The notes beneath the pieces are model-generated. The model was not told the origin of the DNA, made no database searches, and worked only from the letters and a program-made list of their open reading frames with translations. 64,000 nucleotides of DNA from Laburnicola sp. R22_1. Its lineage: Eukaryota > Ascomycota > Dothideomycetes > Pleosporales > Didymosphaeriaceae. The translations under genes and the position numbers were made by a program. Each line of letters begins with the position of its first letter. The stretch's first letter is position 1. Shown here in pieces: positions 25,853 to 38,990 of this stretch. The stretch covers positions 1,736,001 through 1,800,000 of the forward strand of contig JACONQ010000015.1 of NCBI GenBank assembly GCA_014281115.1. The letters run 5' to 3'.

Positions 25853-26045
25853 TGTTATGGATCCATAGCGGCACCTGGCTCAGAACTCGGAATAACGTTA
25901 ATTCGGCGCTAGGCCCAATCCGGCCACTAGCGCGGCAGCACCCATAAGGTGCTACCCTTCTGCCTACTTACTTAGTATAGTAGTATTTTATATACTAGGA
26001 ATTAACTTACTTTTATTCTAACTATTACGGGTCCGAACTCTTATA
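25853..26045 (+). repeat. 5' LTR of gypsy element 3
   Basis: Starts TGTTATGGATCC and ends CTTATA. It differs from the 3' LTR only by transitions in the stretch I aligned. It contains inverted arms GCGCTAG (25,906-25,912) and CTAGCGC (25,927-25,933). Confidence 0.92.
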
Positions 26046-27199
26046 CTATACTGCTATCGCTCCTTTTAGAGTTCTAGCTGCAATAGACTTACCGCTAGGG
26101 TGCTAGCGAATCGAAGAATTGCGTGTTAATAAACATCTCCTACAATTGTGTAGTAGGCCTAAAAGTAAGACGTAGTAGTATGTGTACGGATTAGGTTACT
26201 AACAATAATAGTAACAATAACAACACGTAGAAACTTAATAACTAAGGGCATACTCCCTCTTAGGCTCGGTTAGTAGAGAAAGACTATAGAGAGTAGGTAG
26301 GTAGTAGGGCTAGATATGTGGGTTAACGCGTGTGCTACTATAGAACACCTATAGTAAGTACGCCGCTTAAAGAGGACCTGGCCTTCTCTACTACTATATT
26401 AGTATATAGTATTTTATAGTAATAGTAGTAATATCTAGAGTAAGCTAGTAGAATAAATATTTAAAAAAATCTGGCTAGCAACTTTATTATAACTCCGCCT
26501 AAGGCGTAAGATTATACCTTACCCAAAACTACTAATCTTCTATATTACTATAGTATAGATTCTAATTATTCTTGCCTAAGTGGTAAATACAACGAGTATA
26601 AACAACTCCGCGCACCTTTATTGCCCATGCCTAGAGAATTTTATTCTAATACTCTAACTTCTTAACCTTAAACTAGAACTATAGGCGACCTTAGGAACTT
26701 TACACCCTCTTTCGCAAAGACGTTTGCCTAATAATAGGAATAAGCAGACACGTAAGAATTTATAACAATTGCTAGCAATTCGCAATTCTAATTACAACCT
26801 ATTATCCTAGCTCTAAACTCTCACGCCTAATTAGCGCTTTAAGGCCCTAATATTTAGCGTACTCAACTTCTCTAAAACCCGTCTTAGTACTTTAACACCT
26901 CTACTAATGTTATTAATAATATATTTAACGCGTTAAAATTAGCAAGATAGTATAACAAACCCCGTAAAAGTCGCTAAGTTACTATTTAGACGCTGCAGAA
27001 TTCCCCTAACTACAGCCACTAATCTAAGAGAGAATAGAGATTTTCTGCCTTCTTGTGTTTAAAATCCGACAGCTATAGCCTAGGTAATTTATAGATACCC
27101 AAGAAGGCGTCGCTTCTATAGATCTGTTTTAAATCCCCGCCTCCCCTCACACATAATAAACGATAACGCACCTCTTTAAGGGCTTTAAACCTATTTGTG

Positions 27200-29073
27200 A
27201 AAGCCTATAGGCCTATTAATAATAAAGAAGAGCTGGGCTATAACATAGAGGTCCAATATAAGAACGCTTAAGAAGAATGAGTAGAAAAGATATTTTAACT
27301 AACTAATACAGCCAAGTTGGCAGAAGACGTATAAGCTTACCCTAACGCCTAGTTTAATATTGTTATAAAGTATACTAAGTCTAGCGGGTAGCTAGCCAAG
27401 AAACTCTCTTAGCTTAATACGCTAGAGGCTATATTTTAGCAGTTGCAAAACGCCTATAATATAGCTAGTAGCACTAACTTAGAAGCTTATAAGCAATTAT
27501 AATAAGCTTATAATACTCTATTAGATGCCTACTATTAGCAAGGCGTAGACTTAGCTACTACTAAGAAGGACTTTAAAGACATGCAAACTCGCGTTTAATA
27601 GGTTACCTAAGTTAGATAAAAACTATAGGTAAAGTATAACAATACTATTAAAGCAAATAAGAACGCTTCTATAGAGCTTTATAACCTTAAGGCCAATTAT
27701 TAGTATGCTGTCTAAGACGCTTAATAGTCTAAAGAGGAATTTTAACAACTATAAGGACGTGCTTAGCAGTTTGAGCGTTAAGCGCAGATGGCTAAATAAG
27801 CTACATACATCGCTAAAACAAACTTAGGTTTCTAAGGGCTTAGACGCGCTCACTATATAACGTATTAGGACGCAGTTAACCTTTTCTATATAACTAGTTT
27901 AATAAATTACTAACTCTTTATAAGTATAGGCGTGCACGGTCTTTGCGACAAGATATCTACACTCTAAATAGCGACCCTACTCTTAACTACCATTCTACTA
28001 GTATAATATATAGTCGCTTTACGTAAACATAACTCGCCAACGAACCCTTTTATAATAACCTTTATAACCGCCATAACTATTATAATAAGTGTAAAGATAT
28101 ATACAACTAACGCAACTAATATAAAGATTAGGACTAATATAATAACTAAGACTAGCGTAATAACAACTATAAATATTAGAAGACTTAAGACTCGCATAAC
28201 AAGCGACTCTTTAGCGCCTCCTATATATTAGTTAGGACTACTAGCGGCTCGCATTATAAGGCTTTAGAAATAGAGTCCTTTAGCAGTAAAGATAAGGAGA
28301 ATTATAAGCGTTGGGAAATTACTATAGTTAATAAGGCAATTACACTCCTATTAGAGGAATATAAAGTCTATTACGTTTACTATTTTGTTAAAGACAACGC
28401 CTAGAACCTTGTCTATCTAATCCTAAGTTTAGTTAACACATTAGAGGATCTGCTAAAGCCCTTAAATAAGACCTACATATTCTACAATTAGATTATAGAA
28501 GCCAAATAGAAGCTTTATAATAATATATTATAATAAAAGCGTGGCAAGACGTTTGCGTAGTGGCAAGGGTAATTTCTCTCTATTATTAACTTGCTTTCTA
28601 TAGACGAGATAGGTAAAGTTTAATATACCTAACGTCTTATAGACAGCCATCTTGTCCGCTAAACTTTGTCTAGTTTAATACTAAATAAGAGCTTAATGGC
28701 CTTCCTAGCCCGCGCACGTTAACTCCACTAGTACAATTTAGACATTAACAGTTAACTATATTTGGGACCTAAGAAGTCGACAATATTATTTAGTAAAAAT
28801 ACTAGCCGTAAGCGTTCCCCAAGCGATTATTTCTTAGCGCGAAAGGATAGAGCCCCCCAGGCGCTTACCTGCAAACAAACAACTAAGGAATATAATTATA
28901 TAAGTAAACTAGGTCTTTGCTTTAAATATAGTAAGCTAGGACACATAATATGTAATAAGACTACACCCTATAAAGATAAAGACTTTGTCCCTTTAAAAGA
29001 TATTCTTACTTTGGCCTTTACTATAAATGTATACACAGAGAATACAAAAGACAAAAATAGCAACAAATTCTAA
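27200..29073 (+). pseudogene. gypsy element 3 gag remnant with zinc knuckle
   Basis: A long coiled-coil-like region rich in Lys, Gln, Asn and Tyr (about 27,200-27,850) precedes an open stretch at 28,762-29,073 whose centre reads LGLCFKYSKLGHIICN. This is a CCHC knuckle in which the second Cys has become Tyr (TGT to TAT, a G-to-A change). Gag would package the element's RNA. Earlier parts are broken by stops and I cannot set the start. Confidence 0.72.
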
Positions 29074-29639
29074 TATAAATTAACTACTAATAAGAATAAG
29101 TTAGAAAATAAGAGACTTCTAAACTAAACTATAATTAGGAGCAACAACAGCGTAAAACTTAATAAGAAATCTAGCAGACTATCTAGCGCCTAGAAGCCGC
29201 ACCTAAGTACAATAGCCTTAATAAGCCCATAGTCATGCACACTATATCTACTATTGCGTTAGATATGTCTTCTATACTAGACGCCACCTATTAACTAGAA
29301 TTCGACTATTATATTAAGCTCTCTCTGACCTAAAAATGGCTCCGCGCACTTAGCTTAGTAGACATAGAAGCCACTACCCATTTTATTTATTAACAAGTTG
29401 TTAAATAACACTAGCTTAAAGAAATTGCTTTAGAACAACTAGTTAGCCTAGCTCTGGCTAACAGCAATCCTTATACTAAGCTCTACACTGCAATAGAGAT
29501 TAAAATTAAGCATAGATCTTATACTAGCCTAGTGCTATGCTATATTACTAAAATTAGTAAGTTTAACGTGTTATTATGGATAAATTAGATAGACTACTAT
29601 TTACTAATCCCCTCTTTTAGAGAAACTCGTTTATTAAAC

Positions 29640-32600
29640 TTTAAATTGCCATATTGCCTAGTAAACTATTTGGATAGCGCGCTACCTAAAAAGATATACA
29701 ATAATAAACTACTAGATAGTACAATATATAAGAAGATAGCAAAGAATAGAATCGATGTTATTTTAGGCTGTGTAGCCGTAATAATAATCGCTAGGGATCC
29801 CAACTCCGTTATTTTTATTAAGCCACACCACTGGGAACAACTGGAATTATTAGATCCTAGTGGGGAAGAATTAGACAAGGAAAGTCTATAGGAATATATT
29901 ATTGCCAACCTCTACGCTGCTTAGCACTGTGCGGTATTAGATGCCAACTTCGAAAAGTATATAAGGAAACTAGAAAAGCCCATAATTACTAGAGAAGAAA
30001 TTGTTAAGCTATTGCCACTATTTCTAGTTACCCTGGCTTATAGATTCGATCCTAAGAAAGCTAATAAACTATCTCTGCGTTAATCTAGAGTGGACTATGC
30101 CATTAATCTAAATCCAGAGGCCACAGTACCACGTCCTAAGATATATAGGTTAACTCGCAAGGAATGTGGAGCGGTGAAGGTATACATTAATAAGATGTTA
30201 GGCAAAGGTTTTATTTACCCAAGCAGCTTACTTTATACTACGCTCATACTGTGTATTAAGAAATCTAGAAGAGGACTGCGGATTTGCGTTAATTACTGCG
30301 CCTTAAATAAGGTAATAAAGAAGAACTAGAATGCTCTACCCTTAATTAAGGAGACTATGGCACGACTAACAAAAGTATAAATTATGAGTATTATTAATAT
30401 AATAGCCGCTTTTAACACCATATAAGTTAAGGAGGGTAACAAGGAAAAAATAGCTTTCTTAACCCGCTATGGCCTTTACAAGTACCTAGTTATGCCATTT
30501 GGGTTATACAATGCCCTAGGAACCTTTTAATCTTGTATTAATAATGTCCTAAGAGAATATCTAGATGACTTCTATACCGCGTACCTGGACGACATACTTA
30601 TCTATTCTAATAATAAGAATAAGTATAAGATATATGTCTAGATAGTAGTTAAGAAGCTTATTAACGCTAGACTATTTTTAGACGTCTATAAGTTACAATT
30701 TAAGGTTAAACGCGTTAAGTACTTAGGACTTATCCTAACTATAGATAGTATTAAGATGGACCCTGCTAAGATTAGTATAATATAAGGATGATAACTACTA
30801 TACAGCGTTAAAGATATATAGGCCTTCCTAGGATTCGCAAACTTCTATTGCTAGTTTATTCTAGGATTTAGCTAGCTCGCATAACTACTCACAAAGCTAA
30901 CTAAGAAATTAGATACCTAGACTAAAGTATTTCTATTAGTAACTAACTTCGCGACCGCCTAAGCTTTTAAACAACTTAAACAAGTCTTTACACGCGCACC
31001 TATACTCGCCCACTTTAATACTAACTTAGAGACCTAGTTAGAGACAGACGCATCTAACTTTGTTACTACTATAGTCTTATTACAGATACACAATAGCGTA
31101 TTAAAACCTATTGCCTTTTTATTATATAAAATAAACCTAGCTAAGTGCAACTATAAGATTTATAATAAGGAGTTGCTTATAATTATGCGCGCATTTAAGA
31201 AATGGCGTTTTAAGCTATTAGGCATAAAATCGCCTATTAACGTTATATTAGACTACTTAGTGTTGCGCTACTTTATAACTAACAAGAGACTAAATTACTA
31301 ATAAGCATAATAGGCTAAATTTCTCTTAGAGTTTAACTTCCTTATTAGATACAGACTAGGTAACCAAGGCACTAAGCTAGACGCTTTAACTAGGGGTCCT
31401 AGCAATCTCCCTAAGGGCGCAGATAATAAACGACGTTAATACTAAGTCTAAACAATCCTTAAGCCGCATTACATTACGCTAGAAGCTCGCGCTAGCGGTC
31501 ACTAAGCCTATTATAGTTCTAAAGATAGTAATAGCTGCAATAGCAACGCGTACACTAGCTATGCCTACACTTTACATTATGCTTATAAGAATATATTATA
31601 ATATATAGTCTATATAGCTTAGGTTCTTACTAGTAAACTTATAGACACTATTGCAAACCTGGCCCTTATAATATACTTAATTAGTAAGGAGGATTATATT
31701 AGTAAGAAGTCTATAGAAAAATTACTAGTATTATCCTTCTTAGCACCTTTATAAGTGCAGTCACCTAAGGCAGAGAAGAAGATAAGGATTAATCCTCCTA
31801 CTAATAATAGAGATTTAGAGAAAGACGTTATTACTAGAATTAAGGACGTGTACCCTACTAACAAGGACCTGCAAGCCATTATAAAAGCGAAACTTAAGGG
31901 ACAACATCGCATCCCATTATTGCTTATACATAATAAGAAACTGCGAATTAAGCTTAGAGACTACTAACTGCAAGATAACTTATTATATATAAAGAATAAG
32001 ATATACATACTAGATAATAGACCTCTACGCACTATAATTATTAAAGACTCTTATAATAAGTTATGCGCAGGCCACCCTTGTAAGCACGCTACGTACCATA
32101 ACCTAAGTTATTAGTTTTACTGGCCTTGTATAATAACAGACGTTACATAGTATATACGTAATTATTTAATATGCTATTGCTCTAAGGTTAATAAAGAAGG
32201 CAAGTATAGACTTCTCTGCCCATTACTAATCCTAGATTAATACTAGGAGAGCATATTAATTAATTATATTACTAAACTGCCAGCCTATAAAATATAGCCG
32301 CATCTACACTAGTATACTTATTACAGTTAATCGCCTATCTAAGAAGAAGAAGTTTATTTCTATTACTAATCTTAAAGTTACAACACTAGTCTGTGCGTTT
32401 ATTAAGTATATATAGCGTAAGAAGGAATACCCTACACAAATTATTAGTAATTGTGGCGCTTAGTTCGTCTCATATTTCTGGCGTCGCCTATGCTAACAAT
32501 TGGATACCCAGCCCAAGATATTAACTTCCTATTATTTAGAGACTAACAGCCAGACTAAGATTGTTAATACCTAGGTAAAATAGTACCTACAAGCTTATGT

Positions 32601-33330
32601 GAATTACCAATAGGATAATTAGGCACTATTTCTGCTAATGGCTAAGTTCGTCGCAAATAATTAGATTAGTAACTCTACTAGCATCGCCCTATTTATAGCA
32701 ACTAAGGGCTACCTACTACAATTCTTAATTTACAAACTAGTCAAATTAATAATGTTACTATCTACCCCCGCCTAAGCTAACTAGCGACGCGCTAACAAGT
32801 TTATTACTAAGTTAGAGAATCTTTAATAGTTCTATTAAAATAATATGGCCTAGGTATAAGCAAAGTAGGCAGAATATATAAATAAGGACTATATGCCTAC
32901 TCCTAAGTTATATATTAGATATAAGATTATATTAGATATAAGGTTTATTAAGATAATATGTTCTAGTAAATTATTAGATATAAAACACCACAGACTATTT
33001 ACTATTACACGCGTTATTAACAACTCTATATATAAAATAGACCTACTACTAAAAATAGGACGTGTATATAATATATTCTACCCATAGTTGTTACACAAAC
33101 AACCTAGCAACGTGCTATCTAGACAGCGATTAGAACCTAAGGGCCCTATTAATATTAATATAGATAACACCTTGGATTATATAATTAAAGCCATACTAAA
33201 CTATCGTATTAATAGTAATCTCTAAGATCTATACTGCCGCAATAAGAGAGGTTTACTTCAGTACCTAGTCAAGTGGAAGGACTATCCCAAGGGTCCTAAT
33301 AACCCATTATAGAAACTATAGATACTCCTT
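29640..33330 (+). pseudogene. gypsy element 3 pol remnant (RT-RNaseH-IN-chromodomain)
   Basis: Reverse transcriptase is clear: PRPKIYRLTRKECGAVKVYI at about 30,130, then RRGLRICVNYCALN near 30,270, MPFGLYNALGTF near 30,495, and an intact YLDD box at 30,582-30,593. RNase H shows ETDASNFVTTIV near 31,045. The integrase zinc-binding and core regions span roughly 32,040-32,700. A chromodomain (YLVKWKDYPKGPNN) lies at about 33,260-33,305. Stops are mostly TAG/TAA at former Gln or Trp codons. The chromodomain would steer integration to modified chromatin. Confidence 0.85.
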
Positions 33331-33770
33331 ATTAACGTCCCAGAGACAGTAGATTAGTTTCACAGCGACAACCCATATAAATCCACTAAACACGTTAAGT
33401 TTAGGGACCTAGTAGCCTAATAAGAAGTGCTAATAAACAAGATTAGTACCATATATATTGTTATATAGGTGTAATAGGAACGCTCTACTATATTATAAGT
33501 AACTAAGTTATTTATCTTAGTAAAGTATCCTGTTAGAGGAGGTTGCCTCTACAGCGTTAGTTAAAACAATCTGCTAAACTTAGTGACGCTGCTAGGCATA
33601 TTATAATAGCACTATTACTAGCTATAATAGTCTCTAACTAGCTAGAAATAGTCTACAATAACGCGTAATAGCGTGCGATAGTTTAGAATACACTATAATA
33701 GTACGAGATAGTTAGGCTATATAATAGACACAAGCCTCGCTAGAGCTTAAGGCTATAGAGGGGGGAGTAG

Positions 33771-33963
33771 TGTTATGGATCCATAGCAGCACCTGGCTCG
33801 GAACTCGGAATAACGTTAATCCGGCGCTAGGCCCAATCTGGCCACTAGTGCAGCAGCACCCATAAGGTGCTGCCCTTCTGCCTACCTACTTAGTATAGCA
33901 GTATTTTATATACTAGAAATTAACTTACTTTTATTCTAACTATCGCGAGCTTAAACCCTTATA
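33771..33963 (+). repeat. 3' LTR of gypsy element 3
   Basis: 193 bp, preceded by the polypurine tract at 33,758-33,770. TSD TAAAT follows directly. One palindrome arm has a C-to-T change relative to the 5' LTR. Confidence 0.92.
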
Positions 33964-33968
33964 TAAAT

Positions 33969-36342
33969 AACTAAATAAACTACTACTCTTTATATATAGT
34001 ACCTAACTACTATTCTGCCTACCTACTTATAATTATTAAACGCTATATAGAATAGAACTACTACTAGCTAAATGCAAATTATAGGCACCATACTAATCTA
34101 TATAAACTAAGCCTATACTATAATCTAACTTATATAAGCTTCTGCCTAAGTATAACCTACCTCCTTAGAGAATTCTAGCTAATAAAATAAGGATAATAAC
34201 TATACTAGAACTTTATATAATATTTTAGTAAATAAGACTAGAATCTTTATAAATTTATATAGACGCCTAGATATTACTAAGGATTAATACCTAGATATTA
34301 TTCTAAATTTTCTTACTAGCTATGTAGTATAGTTTTTTTTTTGCGACTAAGGAGTTTCTAATAAAAATATTATAATAATAGCAGATATCTCTTCTACTAT
34401 TATATACACAGAAAAGCATTTTAAGATATTAATAAAAAGGGGTTAGCGCGTTATAAGCGAGCTAAGCGAGCTTGGCGAGCTTAGCGTGCCGTGCGGTATA
34501 GTATTACCTTTATACTATTTATTCTAGATAATTATAGAAGTGCTTATATAAAGCACTTAATAGTTACTTTAATACTACTATTAACTATAACTAGTATTAA
34601 ATAGACTAGACTATAATAACTTTTATATAATACTAGTATAAGAACCCTAATAAGAGTCTATATAAAGTCTTAGAGATATTAATTAATAGGCTTATCCTTA
34701 TATAGAGAGTATTAGGTGTAGACTTTACTAGGAAAGTTCCTTTTTATACTACTATTATATAAGTATACTATAGATATCTAGAGCTAGAGTAGGCTATATT
34801 TACTTCTAAGCCTACTTATAAAGCTCTATTTACTAATCTTTATATATTAATTTAAGTTATAATTAACTACTAATCTAATTAGTACCTATAAGTGGCTAAT
34901 GCGTACTACACTAATTATAAATATAACTTTCCTATAAAAAAGAATATTACTAGGCCCTTATACATAAGATTTTTATGGATAATTTTTACTATTATTATTA
35001 TAAATTAGATTCTAATTAAATAATATTTATATAAGACTAAAGAAGTGTTTTGTGTGCTATAAGGAAAATTATTAGTTTTTAACTATTTGCGTAATAAGCG
35101 TACCTACATAATAAGGTAGGTTATTACCTTTTATAAAAAGTATAATAATAAAAAGCCTTTATATAAAACTGTTTAGTCCTATACTTCGGATATCTAGAAG
35201 AGAAATATCGTAGACCTTTTAGTATACGGTATAACGCTGTAAGGAAAAGCTATAGGTGTGCTAAAAACGTATTAAAAAAGGTAAAGCAGCGAGACAGGTT
35301 GGGGACTATTTATACTTAGGATATAAAAAGGTATAATAATAAGGAACCTACTTTATATAAAGAAGAGAAGTAGAGTAAAGATAATAAGAATAGTAATAAT
35401 TAAGTATTCTACTTCACTACTGCTACCTATCTTTACTATATAACTAGTAAATATATTTATAAAATAGAGCTAAAGAAGTGTATAGAATAGTTTATTCTTA
35501 AAAATTAATACTATATATTATACTAAGATAAACTATAGAATATAGGTGTAGTAAAAATTTTACTATTAGTAAAGTATAGCTAGAGGTATATATATAAAAG
35601 AACTCCTATATAAAGATTAATTAGATACCTAGTAATACTAATATTAGCTTTAGAGGTTAGAATCTATAAGAATCTCTAGGAACTATATAAATTATAAATT
35701 TAATAGAAATAGTTACCTACTATATCCTAGACACTCTAATACTATTCTTGCTATTACTAGTAGATACTAATAAGCTAGGTGCCTACTTTAATAATATTTT
35801 AAATATTATTATATAAAAGAATAGCATAACTATACCTATTGTATACAGCTTTCCCTTATAGTATTGTACAATATACTAAAAGGTCTGCGATATTTCTCTT
35901 CCTAATACCTATTGTCTATAAATAGGGACACCCTTTCTTTAATATTAGTAAGAAAGAAACTGTATCTTTCTTTACTAAATAAGTACTTTATTGCCTTTAT
36001 TAATAATTGAAATATTTCTATATAGAAAGACTTTAGAAAATGCATATTAATGCTAGCTATAAAGTAGATACTACTATACTAAACAAAATTTAGAAGTTTT
36101 GCTACTACTATTAATTGTATAAATAAGCCCTATATTGCTTTAAGTTTACTATTAAGAATAATATCTACTTTAACTATAAGATTCTTATTAATATTATATA
36201 TATTAGAACTAGAGACGTACTATATATTATATATAACTTAGGTATAAATTTTATATTAGATAAGTTTAGGAACTACGTAAAGATTATTAGTATAATTTAT
36301 AGGTAGATACCTATAGAAGTATATTAGATAAGAAGGAAGGTT
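33969..36342 (+). pseudogene. copia gag C-terminal part and start of pol
   Basis: Continues the copia frame after the gypsy insertion. Near 35,044-35,100 a knuckle-like KCFVCYKENY can be read. From about 36,100 integrase landmarks appear (IRTRDVLYIIYNLGINFI, then IPIEVY), leading to the site where a 1.2-kb repeat is inserted at 36,353. The integrase core seems shorter than in related fungal copia elements between these two landmarks, suggesting an internal deletion. Very degraded; domain limits are approximate. Confidence 0.6.
34331..34496 (-). repeat. A-tailed short repeat, copy a
   Basis: On the minus strand it ends in TTAGTCGCAAAAAAAAACT, the constant end of a family with at least six members here. 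The flanks end in TGTAGTAT and TATAGTAT, an 8-bp duplication with one G/A difference. Its 5' end extends further than in copies d-f. Oriented by the A-rich end. Confidence 0.7.
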
Positions 36343-36352
36343 AAGTGTTTAT

Positions 36353-37528
36353 AGTTTTTTTTTGCGACTAAGGGGTTTCTAATAAAAATATTATAATAAT
36401 AGCAGATATCCCTCCTACTATTATATACACAGAAAAGCGTTTTAAGGTAGTGTTAATAAAAAGGGTTAGCGTATTATAAGCGAGCTAAGTAAGCTTTGTA
36501 GCCTTAGCGCACCTACTCTAACTAAAAAAAATCTATATATAAAGCTATGCGTAAGGCTATATTACTATATTATAGTGTAGAGGGGGGGAGGAAGAAGGTA
36601 TAAGATAGTGCTAGCGCTATAACTAGTATAACGCTATAACTATTATCTCTCTCTACTATTATCTCTAAAAATTGCTAGAAGTAATAGCTATATTAGTAGA
36701 TTTATGCTACTTATAAGATATATACTAAGTAGGAGCTTACACACTATAAGTATACTAACACTTTATCTTTATATTAAAGTTAACCTTAAGAAGACTTCTA
36801 CTATTGCTCTATTTCCTACTAACTTTTTAGGCCCTAGTGCTAATACTAATGCCGCTGTTAACGCTGCCTAAAAGTATAATTCTTATCTACTTGCTGCTAT
36901 TACTAGGTCTATACTAGAGTACTACTCTATCTATAAAATTATTAATAGGTTAAAGTAGAAGGTATACCTTAGCCTAAATAAGGCAGTTCTAGTGTACTAG
37001 TTAGGCTAGTAATAGATTAGTAACTATAGGCGTATTAATAGATATAAAGACTTCCTATTATATCTATAACGCCTTATATTACTGTGTATTAAAAAGAAGA
37101 TAAATAAGAGTAGAAATAAAGGTAGTAAAGAGAAAATAAAGGCGTTTATTAATAAGTTGCTAAAGGAGGAGCGTGTTATATAGATGCGTTAAATCCTTAT
37201 AATTATAGCGTTAAATAGTAAGCTAGTAAACGCGTTATATAAGTGTGCTATATAGTAGCGCACAAATATAGTACAATTACTAATAATAGTAATAATAAAG
37301 TAAGAGTTAGTTTTTTATACACACTTTAAGTAACTTTTAATAGGCGTTAGAGCGCTTATAAATAGTAGGGTAAGTGCGTAATAATTACTATTGCGTTAGC
37401 GGAGACTTAGTAGACTGTATTTTTAGACGCTAGACTAGAGCGGCCTTTCTATCCTAACCTACGCAGGCTTAAATTAAAAAAAAAATGTAGTTAAAAAGAG
37501 TAATTGACACTAAATAAATAATGCGACC
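36353..37528 (-). mobile_element. 1,176-bp A-tailed repeat, long copy L1
   Basis: Flanked by a perfect 10-bp duplication AAGTGTTTAT (36,343-36,352 and 37,529-37,538). Removing it restores the copia integrase frame across the catalytic-Glu region (IRRKVKCLYVYLYRAFNILK). On the minus strand it begins GGTCGCATTATTTATTTAG and ends in the A-rich tail. Its interior holds a decayed Lys/Leu-rich stretch on the plus strand (from about 36,765) that I do not recognise. A second copy in the opposite direction lies at 41,732-42,836. Confidence 0.8.
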
Positions 37529-37538
37529 AAGTGTTTAT

Positions 37539-38240
37539 ATGTATATCTCTATAGAGCCTTTAATATTCTTAAGGCTAAACTAGAAAATTATATAGATAAG
37601 AAGAATATTCTCTAGATAGCTATTAAAGCTTTTAATAATACTATAGGCTTAGATAGCTTTATATTTACACTACTAGTCTTTAGTATATATTTTAGAATTA
37701 GTATAGATTCTTCTCTATTATCTAATATTATTATATATATAAATATTATATAAAAGGCAATAAAGATATTATAGAAGAAAAGGAATAAAACTAATATTAA
37801 TTATACGCTAAATACTTATAATAGTCGATTAGTAGTATATAAAGTCCTTAAGCTCCTACTTAGATCTAAAGTTATAGTTTAAAGAAAGAAAGGTAGATAG
37901 ATAGGCCTATATAAGATTAAGGGTATTAAGGATAAAGATATAATTCTTAATTTAGAGAATAGTTTAGTAAAGTTTTACTATATATAAGTTAAACTATACT
38001 ATTATAAAGAAGATTATACTCTTTTACTATTATATAAAGTAAATAATATTACCTCTATATAAAGGGATCTTCTAAATAAAAGAAAGAGAGGCCGCCTAAG
38101 AAAGAATGCTGTATTTCTTTTCTAGAAGAAGATAAGTAATTAGAAACTATTTTTAAAGCTCTGTATAGAAGGTATAATTATAATACTTAGAGTACTTTTT
38201 AAAAAGTTAGATTATATAAAGACAGACGCTTTGATTACTA
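37539..38240 (+). pseudogene. copia integrase C-terminal region
   Basis: Reads RAFNILKAKLENYIDKKNIL, then IAIKAFNNTIGLDSFIFTLL near 37,615, then YNSRLVVYKVLKLLLRSKVI near 37,820, and a basic segment KRKRGRPKKNAVFLF near 38,085. This pattern (integrase C terminus running into a basic linker before reverse transcriptase) is typical of fungal Ty1/copia polyproteins. It stops at 38,240 where a Tc1 element is inserted, and resumes at 41,357. Confidence 0.78.
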
Positions 38241-38990
38241 CAGTACTAAGCCAAAAGTCTGTTCCCCGCAGGGGTAAGCGAGGTCCGCCATCATCACCAC
38301 CCCGTCGCGCAGAGCGCTCCGGCACCCCTAATATCGCTCCCGGAGAGTTAATAATTAATATAGAGATAATTATTTAATCAATATTTTGTTTGATACCCGC
38401 GCGCACGCTGGAGAGCAAGTAGGCGGCGCGGCATACTAAGTATAAGCTTGCGAATCAGCGAATCAGGGATCCTACGCCAGCAATCTTTCAACGCCGCGCA
38501 GAAGGTCTCAAAGTCCTTATCGCCGTCGCCAAGGTCGCCCATATTAGGGTAACGCTTATGGAGTTCTCTCTTAAGGGACTACTAGAGATGTTCGATAGGG
38601 TTAATGTCGGGGGAATAACGCGGCCACTCGATTGGTTGTATGCCGTGTTCCGCCAAAAAATCGAGCGACTGTCGCGCCCTATGGATAGGCGCGTTGTCGT
38701 GCATATAGATATCTCCTGCGTAATAATTATAGAGGAGTCCTTCGCGTAGAGCTTCAATATAACTCCATGCGCTGTATCCTTTGCGACAAGCTGCTAGGTC
38801 CCTAGGCATAATTACTAAGGGACTCCGCCGAACCCGCCCTCTCCGATTAAGCCAGATACTCGCCCACACCATTGCTGCGCGAGATCTTAATATAACTATC
38901 TCCTTAATTATCTCATGTCTCTATTTCTTGTGTGGGAGGCGAAAAACCTATGTAGATGTGCCGCCGGAGCGTCTTTGAATAGAGCACTTA

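Larger units (their letters stand above)
25853..33963 (+). mobile_element. complete Ty3/gypsy element 3 (8,111 bp)
   Basis: Two 193-bp LTRs with a perfect 5-bp duplication TAAAT (25,848-25,852 and 33,964-33,968). A polypurine tract (GAGGGGGGAGTAG) abuts the 3' LTR. The internal region carries gag with a zinc knuckle, reverse transcriptase with an intact YLDD, RNase H, integrase and a chromodomain. It is less decayed than elements 1 and 2, which belong to the same broad family, but stops still break it. It landed in the copia gag region. Confidence 0.93.

Noticed and set aside
27964..28197. Minus-strand hydrophobic frame of 77 codons
   Set aside because: Opposite the Lys/Asn/Tyr-rich gag region of gypsy element 3; hydrophobic Ile/Val content is an artefact of reading AT-rich DNA backwards.
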